In this document: piece by piece, positions 9,818 through 21,442 of the stretch
Layout of the letters: every line of letters begins with the position of its first letter
How positions within the stretch are numbered: the first letter of the stretch is position 1
Assembly (NCBI RefSeq): GCF_900110265.1
Contig: NZ_FODB01000001.1
Span: 62,001-126,000, forward strand
DNA from: Vreelandella aquamarina
Lineage (GTDB): Bacteria; Pseudomonadota; Gammaproteobacteria; Pseudomonadales; Halomonadaceae
DNA length: 64,000 nucleotides
Direction: 5' to 3'
Notes under the pieces: model-generated
Databases searched by the model: none
Seen by the model: the letters and a program-made list of their open reading frames with translations, nothing else
What the model was told of the DNA's origin: nothing
Made by a program: the position numbers and the translations under genes

Positions 9818-10812
9818 GCTGGCTAAAAAACTGGACGTGGCCGACCCGCCTTCGGGATAAAGGCATTGTGGGTATGAACCGGCGTAATATTCGTTATATT
9901 GGCCGGTACAATGCGCGCCGGTTATATCCTCTAGTGGATGACAAGCTCAAAACAAAGCTACTGGCTCAGCAGTATGGCATTACCACGCCCGAACTCATCG
10001 GTACGGTGACGACACAGTTTGGCGTTAAGCATATGAGGGACATGCTTGACGGCCATCAGGGCTTTGTTGTCAAGCCGGCCAAAGGGAGTGGTGGTAAGGG
10101 TATTCTTGTTATTGAAAAGGTAGAAAATGGCCTTTTCTACAAACCCAGTGGTACCAGCCTGACGATGGAAGACATTGAGCGACACGTCTCAAACCTTCTC
10201 TCGGGCCTTTATTCATTAGGCGGCTCGCCCGATGTAGCGGTCATTGAAACGCTGATTAACTTTGATGAAAGCCTACTTGAGTACACCTACGAGGGTGTTC
10301 CTGACATTCGCGTGATTGTCTTTAAAGGCTATCCGGTGATGGCCATGATGCGCCTCTCCACGGCGGCATCCGATGGCAAAGCTAACCTTCACCAAGGGGC
10401 TGTCGGGGTTGGCTTGAATATCGCCACTGGAGCAGCGCTACGGGGTGTGCAGTTTGACCGCCCTTGCTATAGCCACCCCGATACGGGGCATGACCTGGCA
10501 AGCCTTGTCGTGCCCCAGTGGGAAACTCTCCTTCACCTGGCGGCAGGCTGCTACGAGATGACCGGCCTTGGCTACCTGGGGACCGATATGGTGTTGGACC
10601 GTAAACACGGGCCAATGCTACTGGAGCTCAACGCCCGCCCCGGCTTGGCAATTCAAATGACCAACGGTGAGGGACTACGTCGCCGGCTGGACTTGATTGA
10701 GCGTCAGCCTGATAACGTGCCGGTGGCTAAGCGCGTAGCGTTCGCCCAGCACCATTTTGCGCGTAAAAGCGAGCTGGTCGATAACCCTGACACACCCTCG
10801 GCAACGGCGTAG
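9814..10812 (+). CDS. ATP-grasp ligase, alpha-L-glutamate ligase-like (RimK-related)
   Basis: A 332-aa ATP-grasp enzyme. Visible parts are the ATP-binding lysine Lys87 and glycine loop GSGGKG (91-96) in VVKPAKGSGGKG, the central strand DIRVIVF (164-170), and magnesium ligands Asp258, Glu271 and Asn273 in GTDMVLD...LELNARPG. Enzymes of this type join a carboxylate to an amine through an acyl-phosphate, as RimK adds glutamate to ribosomal protein S6. Here the acceptor is unknown. The gene is translationally coupled to the membrane transglutaminase-like gene, so the ligase probably works at the inner face of the membrane. zur starts only 31 bp downstream. Confidence 0.85.
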   Translation: MSWLKNWTWPTRLRDKGIVGMNRRNIRYIGRYNARRLYPLVDDKLKTKLLAQQYGITTPELIGTVTTQFGVKHMRDMLDGHQGFVVKPAKGSGGKGILVIEKVENGLFYKPSGTSLTMEDIERHVSNLLSGLYSLGGSPDVAVIETLINFDESLLEYTYEGVPDIRVIVFKGYPVMAMMRLSTAASDGKANLHQGAVGVGLNIATGAALRGVQFDRPCYSHPDTGHDLASLVVPQWETLLHLAAGCYEMTGLGYLGTDMVLDRKHGPMLLELNARPGLAIQMTNGEGLRRRLDLIERQPDNVPVAKRVAFAQHHFARKSELVDNPDTPSATA

Positions 10813-10843
10813 ACTACACGCGAGACGTTCAACGAGTTATCTA

Positions 10844-11293
10844 ATGACTGAAGCGAATACGCTATTGCAGCAAGCAGAATCTCAGTGTCACACGCGGGGC
10901 GTTCGGTTTACCCCGATACGCCGCCGGGTACTTGAGCTTATCGCAGAAAACGGTGGCGGCCTCAAAGCATATGATCTGCTGGATCAGCTCTCCACTGAGC
11001 ATGCCGCTGCCCGCCCGCCTACTGTCTATCGCGCGCTGGAATTTCTGATCGAACAGGGGCTGGTGCATCGCATTGAATCACAAAATGCCTATGTGGCTTG
11101 CGCATGCCCAGAGCACGCCCATGGCTTCCAGCTACTTATCTGTCGCCAGTGCGGCTACGTCGAAGAGCTGCACCTTGATGAAATTAGCGATCAGCTTGCC
11201 GCCCTTGCCCAGCGCCAAGGCTTCAACGTTGAGCGCCAAACGATTGAGCTTCAGGGCTTATGTCAAGCATGCCGATCCGTGAGTAATGCCTAA
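10844..11293 (+). CDS. zur: Zur, zinc-responsive Fur-family repressor
   Basis: A 149-aa Fur-family regulator. The winged helix includes the recognition segment PTVYRAL (59-65). The structural zinc site is C100-x2-C103 with C140-x2-C143. Cys86, His75 and nearby histidines fit the regulatory zinc site of Zur rather than the iron site of Fur, and the cysteine-rich CACPEHAHG stretch is typical of Zur. The ATG at 10844 is chosen because homologues start close before the DNA-binding domain; an open frame upstream overlaps the ligase gene. Its TAA overlaps the hisI ATG by one base (TAATG), so the two are coupled. No znuABC transporter is in the window. Confidence 0.85.
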   Translation: MTEANTLLQQAESQCHTRGVRFTPIRRRVLELIAENGGGLKAYDLLDQLSTEHAAARPPTVYRALEFLIEQGLVHRIESQNAYVACACPEHAHGFQLLICRQCGYVEELHLDEISDQLAALAQRQGFNVERQTIELQGLCQACRSVSNA

Positions 11294-11766
11294 TGTCCCA
11301 ATTTGATGAACTCGCCCCTCAACAGCTTTTTAAGGCGTTAGAGTCAGCGACCACAACAACCTCCCTGCCCAAGCTTGCAACGCTACTAGATGCCGTTCGC
11401 TTTAATGAAGACGGCCTGATTCCCGCCATTGCCCAGCAACATGATACGGGCGAAGTACTGATGATGGCGTGGATGAACCGAGAAGCCCTGGAAGAGACGC
11501 TAACAACGCAGCGAGTTTGCTACTTCTCACGCTCGCGCCAAAAGCTATGGCGCAAAGGTGAGACATCTGGCCAGCAACAGCACCTTAAAAGCGCAGCGCT
11601 AGATTGCGATGGGGATACGCTGCTGGTTAAGGTGGAGCAAACTGGTCCCGCGTGCCATACCGGCCGTCGCAGCTGCTTTTATGTGTCGCTCGGTGCAGAC
11701 AGCGCCAAGATTACCAGCGAGCCATTGATTGACCCGGCCACGCTATACGGCAAAAAAGCGCCGTGA
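11293..11766 (+). CDS. hisI: Phosphoribosyl-AMP cyclohydrolase HisI (single-domain), coupled to zur
   Basis: Opens the purine ring of phosphoribosyl-AMP in histidine synthesis. The zinc and magnesium residues are intact: Asp104-Cys105-Asp106-x-Asp108, then Cys121 and Cys128, with the exact C-x15-C-x6-C spacing. An N-terminal extension of about 33 residues precedes the conserved [14 protein letters not shown] segment. It lacks the fused HisE domain and no other his gene is nearby. Its start overlaps the stop of zur, and yidD starts at its stop codon. Zinc-dependent housekeeping enzymes often have Zur-regulated paralogues, so this could be a second hisI used in zinc limitation; the genome must be checked. 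Confidence 0.85.
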   Translation: MSQFDELAPQQLFKALESATTTTSLPKLATLLDAVRFNEDGLIPAIAQQHDTGEVLMMAWMNREALEETLTTQRVCYFSRSRQKLWRKGETSGQQQHLKSAALDCDGDTLLVKVEQTGPACHTGRRSCFYVSLGADSAKITSEPLIDPATLYGKKAP

Positions 11767-12095
11767 AAAATTGGCTGTTCGCCATTAAACAGTTTTTTCT
11801 AAAGCTGCTAACAGCAGTGATGGTAGGCTGTATTCGTGTATACCAATACACCATCAGCCCACTGCTTGGCCCTCGCTGCCGTTTCTGGCCAAGCTGCTCT
11901 TCCTATACCATCGAGGCCATCCAGGTGCACGGTCCTTTCAAAGGCGGCTGGATGGCTGCCAAACGCATCGTGAAATGCCATCCAGGTAGCCCAGGCGGCA
12001 TGGATCCGGTGCCCGGTGGGCGCAGCGAAGCGCTCTGCCGTGAAGATGACGACCGCCCTGCTGAGCGTTGCCGCTCAACCTCCTGCCGCCACTAA
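11763..12095 (+). CDS. yidD: Membrane protein insertion efficiency factor YidD
   Basis: A small 110-aa membrane-associated protein that assists YidC-dependent insertion of inner-membrane proteins. An N-terminal amphipathic/hydrophobic segment is followed by the family signature with conserved cysteines: [22 protein letters not shown] and later [15 protein letters not shown] are read in two parts around residues 33-85. The C-terminal 25 residues are an arginine-rich variable tail. It starts with GTG overlapping the hisI stop (GTGA). yidD usually sits in the rpmH-rnpA-yidD-yidC cluster; finding it after zur-hisI is unusual and could mean a second copy. Confidence 0.88.
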   Translation: MKNWLFAIKQFFLKLLTAVMVGCIRVYQYTISPLLGPRCRFWPSCSSYTIEAIQVHGPFKGGWMAAKRIVKCHPGSPGGMDPVPGGRSEALCREDDDRPAERCRSTSCRH

Positions 12096-12098
12096 CGT

Positions 12099-12515
12099 TT
12101 ATCCTTGCTTAGCCACCTGATAGATACGCTCTAACATGGCGTGCAGGCCGTTACTGCGCGTGGGTGAAAGGTGCTTATCAAGCCCGAGATCTTTCAAAAA
12201 ATGCGGCTCGGTCTGATTGATCTCTTCGGCTGTGCGCTCACTGTAGATACGCAGCAACACGGCAATTAGCCCTGATACGATGGCAGCATCCGATGTAGCC
12301 TTGAACACCAGTTTGTCGCCTGCCTGTTCATGGCACATCCACACGTTGGATTGGCAGCCTTGGATTTTATATTCTTCCGTGCGACGCTCCTCCGGAAAGT
12401 CAGGCAGCTGCTTTCCCATATCAATAATGTACTGATAACGGTCCATCCAGTTATCAAACATCTCAAACTCTTCGACCAGCTCCTGTTGGGCTAGCTCTGC
12501 GCCTGAAGTTGCCAT
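12099..12515 (-). CDS. sufE: SufE/CsdE-family sulfur acceptor
   Basis: Accepts persulfide sulfur from a cysteine desulfurase and passes it on for Fe-S cluster assembly. The 138-aa protein carries the active cysteine Cys54 in QGCQSNVW and the conserved C-terminal SPTRSNGL segment. The ATG at 12515 follows an AAAGGA site with good spacing and is preferred over an in-frame codon at 12542. No desulfurase gene lies beside it; it stands between yidD (convergent) and the tyrosine recombinase on the same strand. SufE and CsdE cannot be separated without comparison. Confidence 0.88.
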   Translation of the reverse strand: MATSGAELAQQELVEEFEMFDNWMDRYQYIIDMGKQLPDFPEERRTEEYKIQGCQSNVWMCHEQAGDKLVFKATSDAAIVSGLIAVLLRIYSERTAEEINQTEPHFLKDLGLDKHLSPTRSNGLHAMLERIYQVAKQG

Positions 12516-12553
12516 GGCGTATCCTTTGCGTTGATGAATCACAGTCGCGGCTA

Positions 12554-13702
12554 TTATAACGTTTCAGCCCCTGCTTTTGGGGGCGTTTTCAAGCGGTGGC
12601 GCTGCTGCTCTTGATGCCACTCATCGGCTTCGGTGTGCAAATAACGGCTGGTGGTATCTAGCTTGGCATGGCGAGCGCTTTCCGCTAAGTAACGCAGGCT
12701 AACGCCGGATTGGGCTTGATGAGTGATCGCCGTATGCCTCAGCCAGTGAGGCGTTGCTCGGCGAAGCGCATTCACATACGCAGGCTTACCGCCCTCCTCT
12801 TCTAGCACATCAGCGGCCTTGGCAAAGGTTTCCTTAATCAATCGGTAAAGCTGGTTATCGCTAATGCCTCGGCGTTTATCCAGCGCACGAATGATTGGCG
12901 CTGGCTCGTGGTAGCTTGGCAGTGCCTTTAGCCCTAGCGCTGCCCGCCATGTTTTCAAACTCTCCAGCATGTCATCAGGCACCGGTATACGAGCCTGTTT
13001 ACTACCCTTGCCTATCACACTCCACCACCAGCGCCCCTCCACCTCATGAAAGTCATCCATTTGGGCGCTGGCCATCTCACTAATACGTGGAGCCAATAAA
13101 TAGGCAAAGCTAAAGATGAAACGTCGACGCGCATCCTCGTACATGAGGCGAGCATCGTTACTGCTCAAAGGCTGGTTTAACCACTGCCAAAACCAGGCCC
13201 ACAGCGGTTGCTCCAGATAGCGCTCTACGGCCTGCGACTGATTATTCATCCGTCGTGCTTTGTCGCGCATCAGCACAAAGGGGTTATGCCCAACCCACCC
13301 TGCCTCTACCAGCCAGCTAAATAAGCCCTGAAGAATAATCAAGCTCTGCCGGCGACTAGTGGGCGACAGTCCGTTTCTAAATGGCCGCCACTCAGGATGC
13401 TCCCTTGGTTTTGAAGGCCCCACCCACGCTGCCCGCGGCTGAGGGTCTTCTAGAAAAGCTTCAAACTGGCGCAGCGCCTCGCGGTTCATATCACATAAGC
13501 CTTTCCCTTGGCTGGCAAGCCAAAGCAGCAGTCTCTCCGCTTCTCGGCGGTAGCTTTTTAGCGTTTGCGGGCTGTCACGGTACTCCGCCAGCCATAGCCA
13601 CACGGCTTGGTAGTCATTTTCCGCCTCGATTCGCGGGTACTGAGTAGACGCGAGGACAGATTGGCTTGTTGGCCAGTGCTCCTCCTCTATCAGGCTTGGC
13701 AT
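12554..13702 (-). CDS. Tyrosine recombinase (TnpS-like / XerC-D-type integrase)
   Basis: A 382-aa site-specific recombinase. An N-terminal SAM-like core-binding domain (about 25-135) is followed by the catalytic domain with all key residues: Arg206 (APRISE), Lys232 (GKGSK), His319 and Arg322 (HWLRHTA), His345, and nucleophile Tyr354 (SRYLH). The ATG at 13702 is chosen; a TTG at 13765 in frame would lie inside an inverted repeat. It is divergent from the KfrA-like gene across about 190 bp of AT-rich DNA, the same layout as the TnpS/TnpT cointegrate-resolution modules of Tn4651/Tn5041-type transposons. No transposase or element ends are seen, so it may be domesticated. An ordinary integrase of a lost element is the alternative. 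Confidence 0.82.
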   Translation of the reverse strand: MPSLIEEEHWPTSQSVLASTQYPRIEAENDYQAVWLWLAEYRDSPQTLKSYRREAERLLLWLASQGKGLCDMNREALRQFEAFLEDPQPRAAWVGPSKPREHPEWRPFRNGLSPTSRRQSLIILQGLFSWLVEAGWVGHNPFVLMRDKARRMNNQSQAVERYLEQPLWAWFWQWLNQPLSSNDARLMYEDARRRFIFSFAYLLAPRISEMASAQMDDFHEVEGRWWWSVIGKGSKQARIPVPDDMLESLKTWRAALGLKALPSYHEPAPIIRALDKRRGISDNQLYRLIKETFAKAADVLEEEGGKPAYVNALRRATPHWLRHTAITHQAQSGVSLRYLAESARHAKLDTTSRYLHTEADEWHQEQQRHRLKTPPKAGAETL

Positions 13703-13758
13703 TTCAGCGCTCTCTTCGTCGTTATTCAATGGGTTAAGTGTGGCGCTACGCCTTATAA

Positions 13759-13788
13759 AATTCAAGATAATGGGCGTAATCTTGAATT
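13759..13788. repeat. Inverted repeat in the recombinase/KfrA spacer, candidate recombination core
   Basis: Two perfect 10-bp arms (AATTCAAGAT / ATCTTGAATT) flank a 10-bp spacer. The size is similar to a tyrosine-recombinase core site (two arms of about 10-12 bp around a 6-10 bp crossover region). It lies between the two divergent genes. Confidence 0.5.
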
Positions 13789-13810
13789 AATACACTATAA
13801 GATAAATAAT

Positions 13811-13834
13811 ATTACGTTTTATGTATTACGTAAT
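13811..13834. repeat. Direct repeat ATTACGT with an overlapping palindrome
   Basis: ATTACGT occurs at 13811-13817 and 13825-13831. The second copy extends to a perfect 10-bp palindrome ATTACGTAAT (13825-13834). AAGATAA is also repeated at 13764 and 13799. These are plausible binding sites for the KfrA-like protein or accessory sites for the recombinase. Confidence 0.45.
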
Positions 13835-13895
13835 TATTGTGTTTTTTAGACACAACCACGACAATAGCGCTCTCTAACTGCAAAGGATGACGACC

Positions 13896-14939
13896 ATGGC
13901 ACGCAGCGGAATTCAGTACAGTGACGTCCAGCACGCGATTGATACGCTGCTGGCCCGCGGGGACACACCCAGCGTGCAGCGCATCCGAGAAGTGCTCGGC
14001 ACCGGTAGTTTTACGACCATCAGTGAGCATTTCCGCTTATGGCGTACCGAGCGTGAGCAGAACCGGGATGTACCGCCCCCCAAAGGCGTGCCTGAAGTAG
14101 TCGTTAATGTCGCCAGCGAGCTATGGCGCGAGGCCCAAGACGTCGCTAACCAAGCACTGGTTCACTACCGTGAAGATGCCAATCGCCAAGTAGAAAGCGC
14201 TCAACAGGCAGCTGCCGAGGCTCGACAGCAGGCGGCAAACGCCGAGCAGCGTGAAAGCGCACTGGCTGCTCACTTTCGCCAGACCGAAGAGCGCCTTGAA
14301 ACACTTAATCGAGAGCTGGCAGAGAGCCAAGCCAATGAGCGCCACTGGCAGCAACAAGCAGAAAAGCTCCACCAGGAAGCTGCCCAACACCGCCATCAGC
14401 TAGACCAAACCCAGCAAGCGTTAAAAGAAGCGCAAACGCATTACAGTGAAAAGCTCGAAGAGCAGCAGAGGAGTTGGGAGCAGCGCTTAGCCCAAGAAGA
14501 GCAGCGCAACGAGGCATCAGAAGGAAAGTTGATGGCGCTATTGGATACGTTACGACAAGAACGCGCCCAGGAAGAGAGAGCGCTGCAGAAGCGCCTACAG
14601 CAGTGGGAGCAACGAGCAGATGCGCTGAGCCATGAGCTGAAGCAAAAAAATGACGCTCTTCAGGGTTATCAGCAAGAGTGTAGCTTGCTCAAGCAGCGCA
14701 TCACCGAGCTTGAGCGCCAAAACGGTGAGCTGCATACCCATCGCAGCACGCTCGAAGAGTCGCTAGAGAAAGCGCACAAAGCACTGGAAACTCAGCGGCA
14801 GCAAACGCGAGACAGTGAGCACTGGCAAGAGCAGCTATGGCAGCGCATGGCTTCCTTGCAAGCGCAGCTGGCAGACCTGCCCAGCACGCTCGCCAGTAGC
14901 AGTGACGACACACCAGAGACAAAAAAGCCATCCCGATAA
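13896..14939 (+). CDS. KfrA-like (TnpT-like) DNA-binding coiled-coil protein
   Basis: A 347-aa protein. The first about 110 residues form a KfrA_N-type DNA-binding domain (DVQHAIDTLLARG..., TGSFTTISEHFRLW). From about residue 85 to 330 it is an almost unbroken coiled coil rich in Gln, Glu and Ala. KfrA binds its own promoter and forms filaments on plasmids; TnpT proteins of Tn4651-type transposons have a similar make-up and assist the TnpS recombinase. ATG codons at 13887 and 13896 are both in frame; 13896 is preferred because AAAGG ends 9 bases upstream of it, whereas it abuts the first ATG. It is divergent from the recombinase. The stop codon lies in the loop of a terminator belonging to the convergent BCCT gene. 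Confidence 0.75.
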   Translation: MARSGIQYSDVQHAIDTLLARGDTPSVQRIREVLGTGSFTTISEHFRLWRTEREQNRDVPPPKGVPEVVVNVASELWREAQDVANQALVHYREDANRQVESAQQAAAEARQQAANAEQRESALAAHFRQTEERLETLNRELAESQANERHWQQQAEKLHQEAAQHRHQLDQTQQALKEAQTHYSEKLEEQQRSWEQRLAQEEQRNEASEGKLMALLDTLRQERAQEERALQKRLQQWEQRADALSHELKQKNDALQGYQQECSLLKQRITELERQNGELHTHRSTLEESLEKAHKALETQRQQTRDSEHWQEQLWQRMASLQAQLADLPSTLASSSDDTPETKKPSR

Positions 14940-14948
14940 CGGGATGGC
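14921..14948 (-). terminator. Rho-independent terminator of the BCCT transporter gene
   Basis: Perfect 9-bp stem (GCCATCCCG / CGGGATGGC) with a 4-nt loop. On the minus strand it is followed by six Ts. The stem overlaps the last codons and stop of the KfrA-like gene on the other strand. Confidence 0.85.
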
Positions 14949-14995
14949 CAATAGTGGTTAGGGCATTAAAAGATTAGGAGTAGCCGTCCAGTCGG

Positions 14996-16687
14996 TTAAG
15001 ACTTACTGGGCTCACCGCTCTGCTCATCGGGTAACTCCCAAGTGCCCTTTTCGGTCCATGGATCGTTTTCCGGAAACTCTTCGATATTGATTTCTGGCTC
15101 ATCGTAGTCGGGCTGGAAGCGCAAATCGTAGTGCGCCGCCCTAACCATAGAAACCATCAGCAGCATGGAAATCAACAGCAGCGGCACACCGCTCACAATG
15201 CTAGCGGTCTGTAGTGTTTGCAGCCCTCCTAAGAACAGCAGAGACATTGGTAGCAGGGACAGCGTGAAGGCCCAAAACAGGCGGTGCCACCGCGATGGCT
15301 CTTTATCGAGCTTCTTTTCTGCGGCAGAAGAGAGAATGTAGGCAATCGAATCAAAGGTAGTGGCAGTGAAAATAGACAGCAGAATCACCACTGCTAACGT
15401 CACCAGCCAAGAGAGCGGCAGTTGGCTCAGCACCGCATAAAAGGCCGCATTAGCTGACTGATCGTTCATCACCTGGATAACGTCCAGCGTGCCTGAAAGC
15501 TGTAGGTAAAGGCCATAGTTGCCCAGGATGATGAAAAACAGCGCACAGCCCAGTGAGCCAAAGAAAATCGATCCGGCCACCATGGTTTTGATGCGGCGCC
15601 CTTTCGAAATGCGCGCAATAAACAGACCCACGGTTGGCGCAAATACCAACCACCAAGCCCAATAAAAAATCGTCCAGGATTGATGGAAACCGGTGTCTTC
15701 GAAGCCATTCAGATCACCGAAAGGCTCTGTCCACGTCGCCATTTGAACCAGGTTGCTGAGCATTAAGCCGATGGAGTTTAGGCCAGTATCCAAAATAAAG
15801 ACGGTAGGCCCCATCACCAAGACAAACAGCAGCACGGCTAAACCAAGCCACATATTGATGTCAGACAGCATCTCGATGCCGCCCTTCAAACCGCGCCATG
15901 CACTTACCGCAAAGATCGCCGTAGTGCCTACCAGTACCGCAATTTGGCTGGTGGCATTAGGGGTGAAGGAGAACAGACCACCCAGCCCTTCATTGATCAG
16001 CGGTACCAGAATACCTAGCGACGTTGCGCCGCCGCCCAGCATGCCAAAAACAAATAGAATATCAATAATGTTGCCCAGCCAGCTTCTAGCCAGTTTCTCT
16101 CCTAGCACGGGGCGAATGGCTTCACTGATGCGTAGCACTTTATGTTTACGCACGTGCAGGAAGTAAGCCATGGGCAGTGCGGGTACAAGGTAGATCGACC
16201 AAGCAATAGGGCCCCAGTGGAACATACCGTAAGTCGCTGCCCATGCGGTTGCCTCTTCAGAGAAAGGCTCAATATGAAAGGGAGGATTCTGCAGGTAGTA
16301 CATCCACTCGACCATACCCCAGAACACAACCGCCCCGCCGATGCCTGCTGCGAACAACATCGCGCCCCAGGAGAGCAGCGAAAACTCCGGCTCGGCGTCT
16401 ACATCGCCCAGTTTGATTTGTCCTATATCGCTAAACACGATGTAGAACATAAAGCCCAGCGAAGCGACGCCCATGGCGAGATAGAGCACGCCAAAGTTAG
16501 TGGTCACGAAGCTTTGCGCTGCCATCACCCAGACGCGCCCCATCTCTGGAAACAGTATGAGCGGAAGCGTCACTGCAAGTAGCAGGCCCAAAGACCCAAA
16601 AAAGATAGGTTTATGGATATTAGAAAACACAGATGAGCGTTTAATGGCCGTCTCTCCATGGCACTTTGTTGGGAATTCTCTCGCCAT
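14996..16687 (-). CDS. BCCT-family betaine/carnitine/choline transporter
   Basis: A secondary transporter of 563 aa with about 12 membrane helices. The BCCT glycine-rich segment GIGGAVVFWGMVEW lies near residue 115, and the family signature WTIFYWAWWLVFAP, followed by RISKGRRI, is around residue 340. The two tails are hydrophilic; the C-terminal one (about 50 residues) is acidic, a region that in BCCT carriers can sense osmotic stress. The substrate (glycine betaine, choline, carnitine or similar) cannot be told from motifs alone. The large acidic tail and the halophile context suggest osmoprotectant uptake complementary to ectABC. No regulatory or betaine-synthesis genes adjoin it. Confidence 0.9.
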   Translation of the reverse strand: MAREFPTKCHGETAIKRSSVFSNIHKPIFFGSLGLLLAVTLPLILFPEMGRVWVMAAQSFVTTNFGVLYLAMGVASLGFMFYIVFSDIGQIKLGDVDAEPEFSLLSWGAMLFAAGIGGAVVFWGMVEWMYYLQNPPFHIEPFSEEATAWAATYGMFHWGPIAWSIYLVPALPMAYFLHVRKHKVLRISEAIRPVLGEKLARSWLGNIIDILFVFGMLGGGATSLGILVPLINEGLGGLFSFTPNATSQIAVLVGTTAIFAVSAWRGLKGGIEMLSDINMWLGLAVLLFVLVMGPTVFILDTGLNSIGLMLSNLVQMATWTEPFGDLNGFEDTGFHQSWTIFYWAWWLVFAPTVGLFIARISKGRRIKTMVAGSIFFGSLGCALFFIILGNYGLYLQLSGTLDVIQVMNDQSANAAFYAVLSQLPLSWLVTLAVVILLSIFTATTFDSIAYILSSAAEKKLDKEPSRWHRLFWAFTLSLLPMSLLFLGGLQTLQTASIVSGVPLLLISMLLMVSMVRAAHYDLRFQPDYDEPEINIEEFPENDPWTEKGTWELPDEQSGEPSKS

Positions 16688-16790
16688 AACGGCTTAGAGA
16701 ATAGCTTTACAATAGTGTTACATGGAATAAACGTTGACTGCCAGAAGCGGCTTCTATCGTCGATCGTTTTTGCATATAAAAGCGCAACAC

Positions 16791-16824
16791 AAAAAAGCCC
16801 AGCAGAGTTATCTGCAGGGCTTTT
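16791..16824 (-). terminator. Rho-independent terminator of nfuA
   Basis: Imperfect stem (AAAAGCCC-x-GCAG / CTGC-x-GGGCTTTT, one mismatch, 6-nt loop) followed on the minus strand by a T-run. It lies 33 bp after the nfuA stop. Confidence 0.8.
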
Positions 16825-16856
16825 GCGACGCTAGCTTAAAGTATCTGAATGATGCT

Positions 16857-17462
16857 TTAGCGGTAATAAGCGTTTGTCGTGTCGGTATGGTCAGTCACGT
16901 CACGGATGCCTGCCAGTTCGGGGATGCGGTCCATTAGCGTCTTCTCTACGCCATCTTTAAGCGTGAGATCCACCGCTGCGCACCCCTGACAACCGCCGCC
17001 GAACGCTAGAATCGCCACGCGGTCTTCTGTCAGCTCGACGAGCTTAATCTCGCCACCGTGAGCCGCCAGCCCAGGATTGATTTCACTGTAGAGCGTATAG
17101 TTGATACGGTCTTCCAGCGGGCTGTCTGCATTCACCTTGGGCATTTTAGCGTTGGGTGCTTTAATCGTCAGCTGTCCACCCATACGGTCGGCATTAAAGT
17201 CGACAACCGCTTCCTCTAAAAACGCCAAGCTGTTTTTGTCGAGAAATACACCAATTTTCTCAAGCTCAAGCTTAACGTCGGTGGGCTCTTCTTCCCCAGG
17301 ACGGCAATAGGCTAAGCAGGTTTCTGCATAGGGCGTACCGGGCTGAGTAATGAAGATACGGACAGCGATGCCTTCAACGTTCTGCTTTTCCAGCAGTTCC
17401 GCTAAGTAGTCTTGTGCGCTGTCGGTAATGTTAATGCCGGGCGCTTCGATAGTCGTGGTCAT
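16857..17462 (-). CDS. nfuA: Fe/S biogenesis protein NfuA
   Basis: Carries and delivers [4Fe-4S] clusters to client apoproteins, especially under oxidative stress. An N-terminal degenerate A-type domain (about 8-100) is followed by a C-terminal Nfu domain with the cluster-binding motif Cys158-x-x-Cys161 in [11 protein letters not shown]. At 201 aa it matches E. coli NfuA in length and design. The ATG at 17462 (MTTTIEAPG) is preferred over an upstream in-frame codon at 17504 by homology. It is divergent from metH. Confidence 0.95.
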   Translation of the reverse strand: MTTTIEAPGINITDSAQDYLAELLEKQNVEGIAVRIFITQPGTPYAETCLAYCRPGEEEPTDVKLELEKIGVFLDKNSLAFLEEAVVDFNADRMGGQLTIKAPNAKMPKVNADSPLEDRINYTLYSEINPGLAAHGGEIKLVELTEDRVAILAFGGGCQGCAAVDLTLKDGVEKTLMDRIPELAGIRDVTDHTDTTNAYYR

Positions 17463-17650
17463 AAGGGATGTTATCCTCCCGTGGTAGTGGCAGTGCCACT
17501 TCACATGTCATTTATGCCTATGGTAAGCAAAACCGCGTGCCGACACAATCCCGAGTGTTTTAGTCGGCTATTGCTCTCGCCTATGAGTGCGGCTAATAAG
17601 GATGCTGCAATAACTTCACGGCCACGCTTGCTGCCCTATGGGGCGCCCTT

Positions 17651-17659
17651 TGGTATGAT
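17651..17659 (+). promoter_or_regulatory. Extended -10 promoter of metH
   Basis: TGGTATGAT: a TGn extension directly before the -10 hexamer TATGAT, 74 bp before the metH ATG. The -35 region at the right distance is weak, as is usual for extended -10 promoters. No cobalamin, SAM or SAH riboswitch motif was recognised in this leader. Confidence 0.55.
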
Positions 17660-17733
17660 AGCCGCCGCTCAACTAATGACGACGACGATAAAAATATCCT
17701 TTCTGACTGAGACGCTGGAGATTTCCCCCTGCC

Positions 17734-21429
<3,696 letters not shown>

Positions 21430-21442
21430 ACCGTTCTAACGA

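Noticed and set aside
12000-15000. A complete Tn3-family transposon around the recombinase
   Set aside because: No transposase, no 38-bp-type terminal inverted repeats and no cargo genes were seen; flanking genes are ordinary housekeeping genes.
17463-17733. Cobalamin, SAM or SAH riboswitch in front of metH
   Set aside because: I searched by eye for the B12-box and the conserved SAM/SAH aptamer cores and found none; only an extended -10 promoter is supported.
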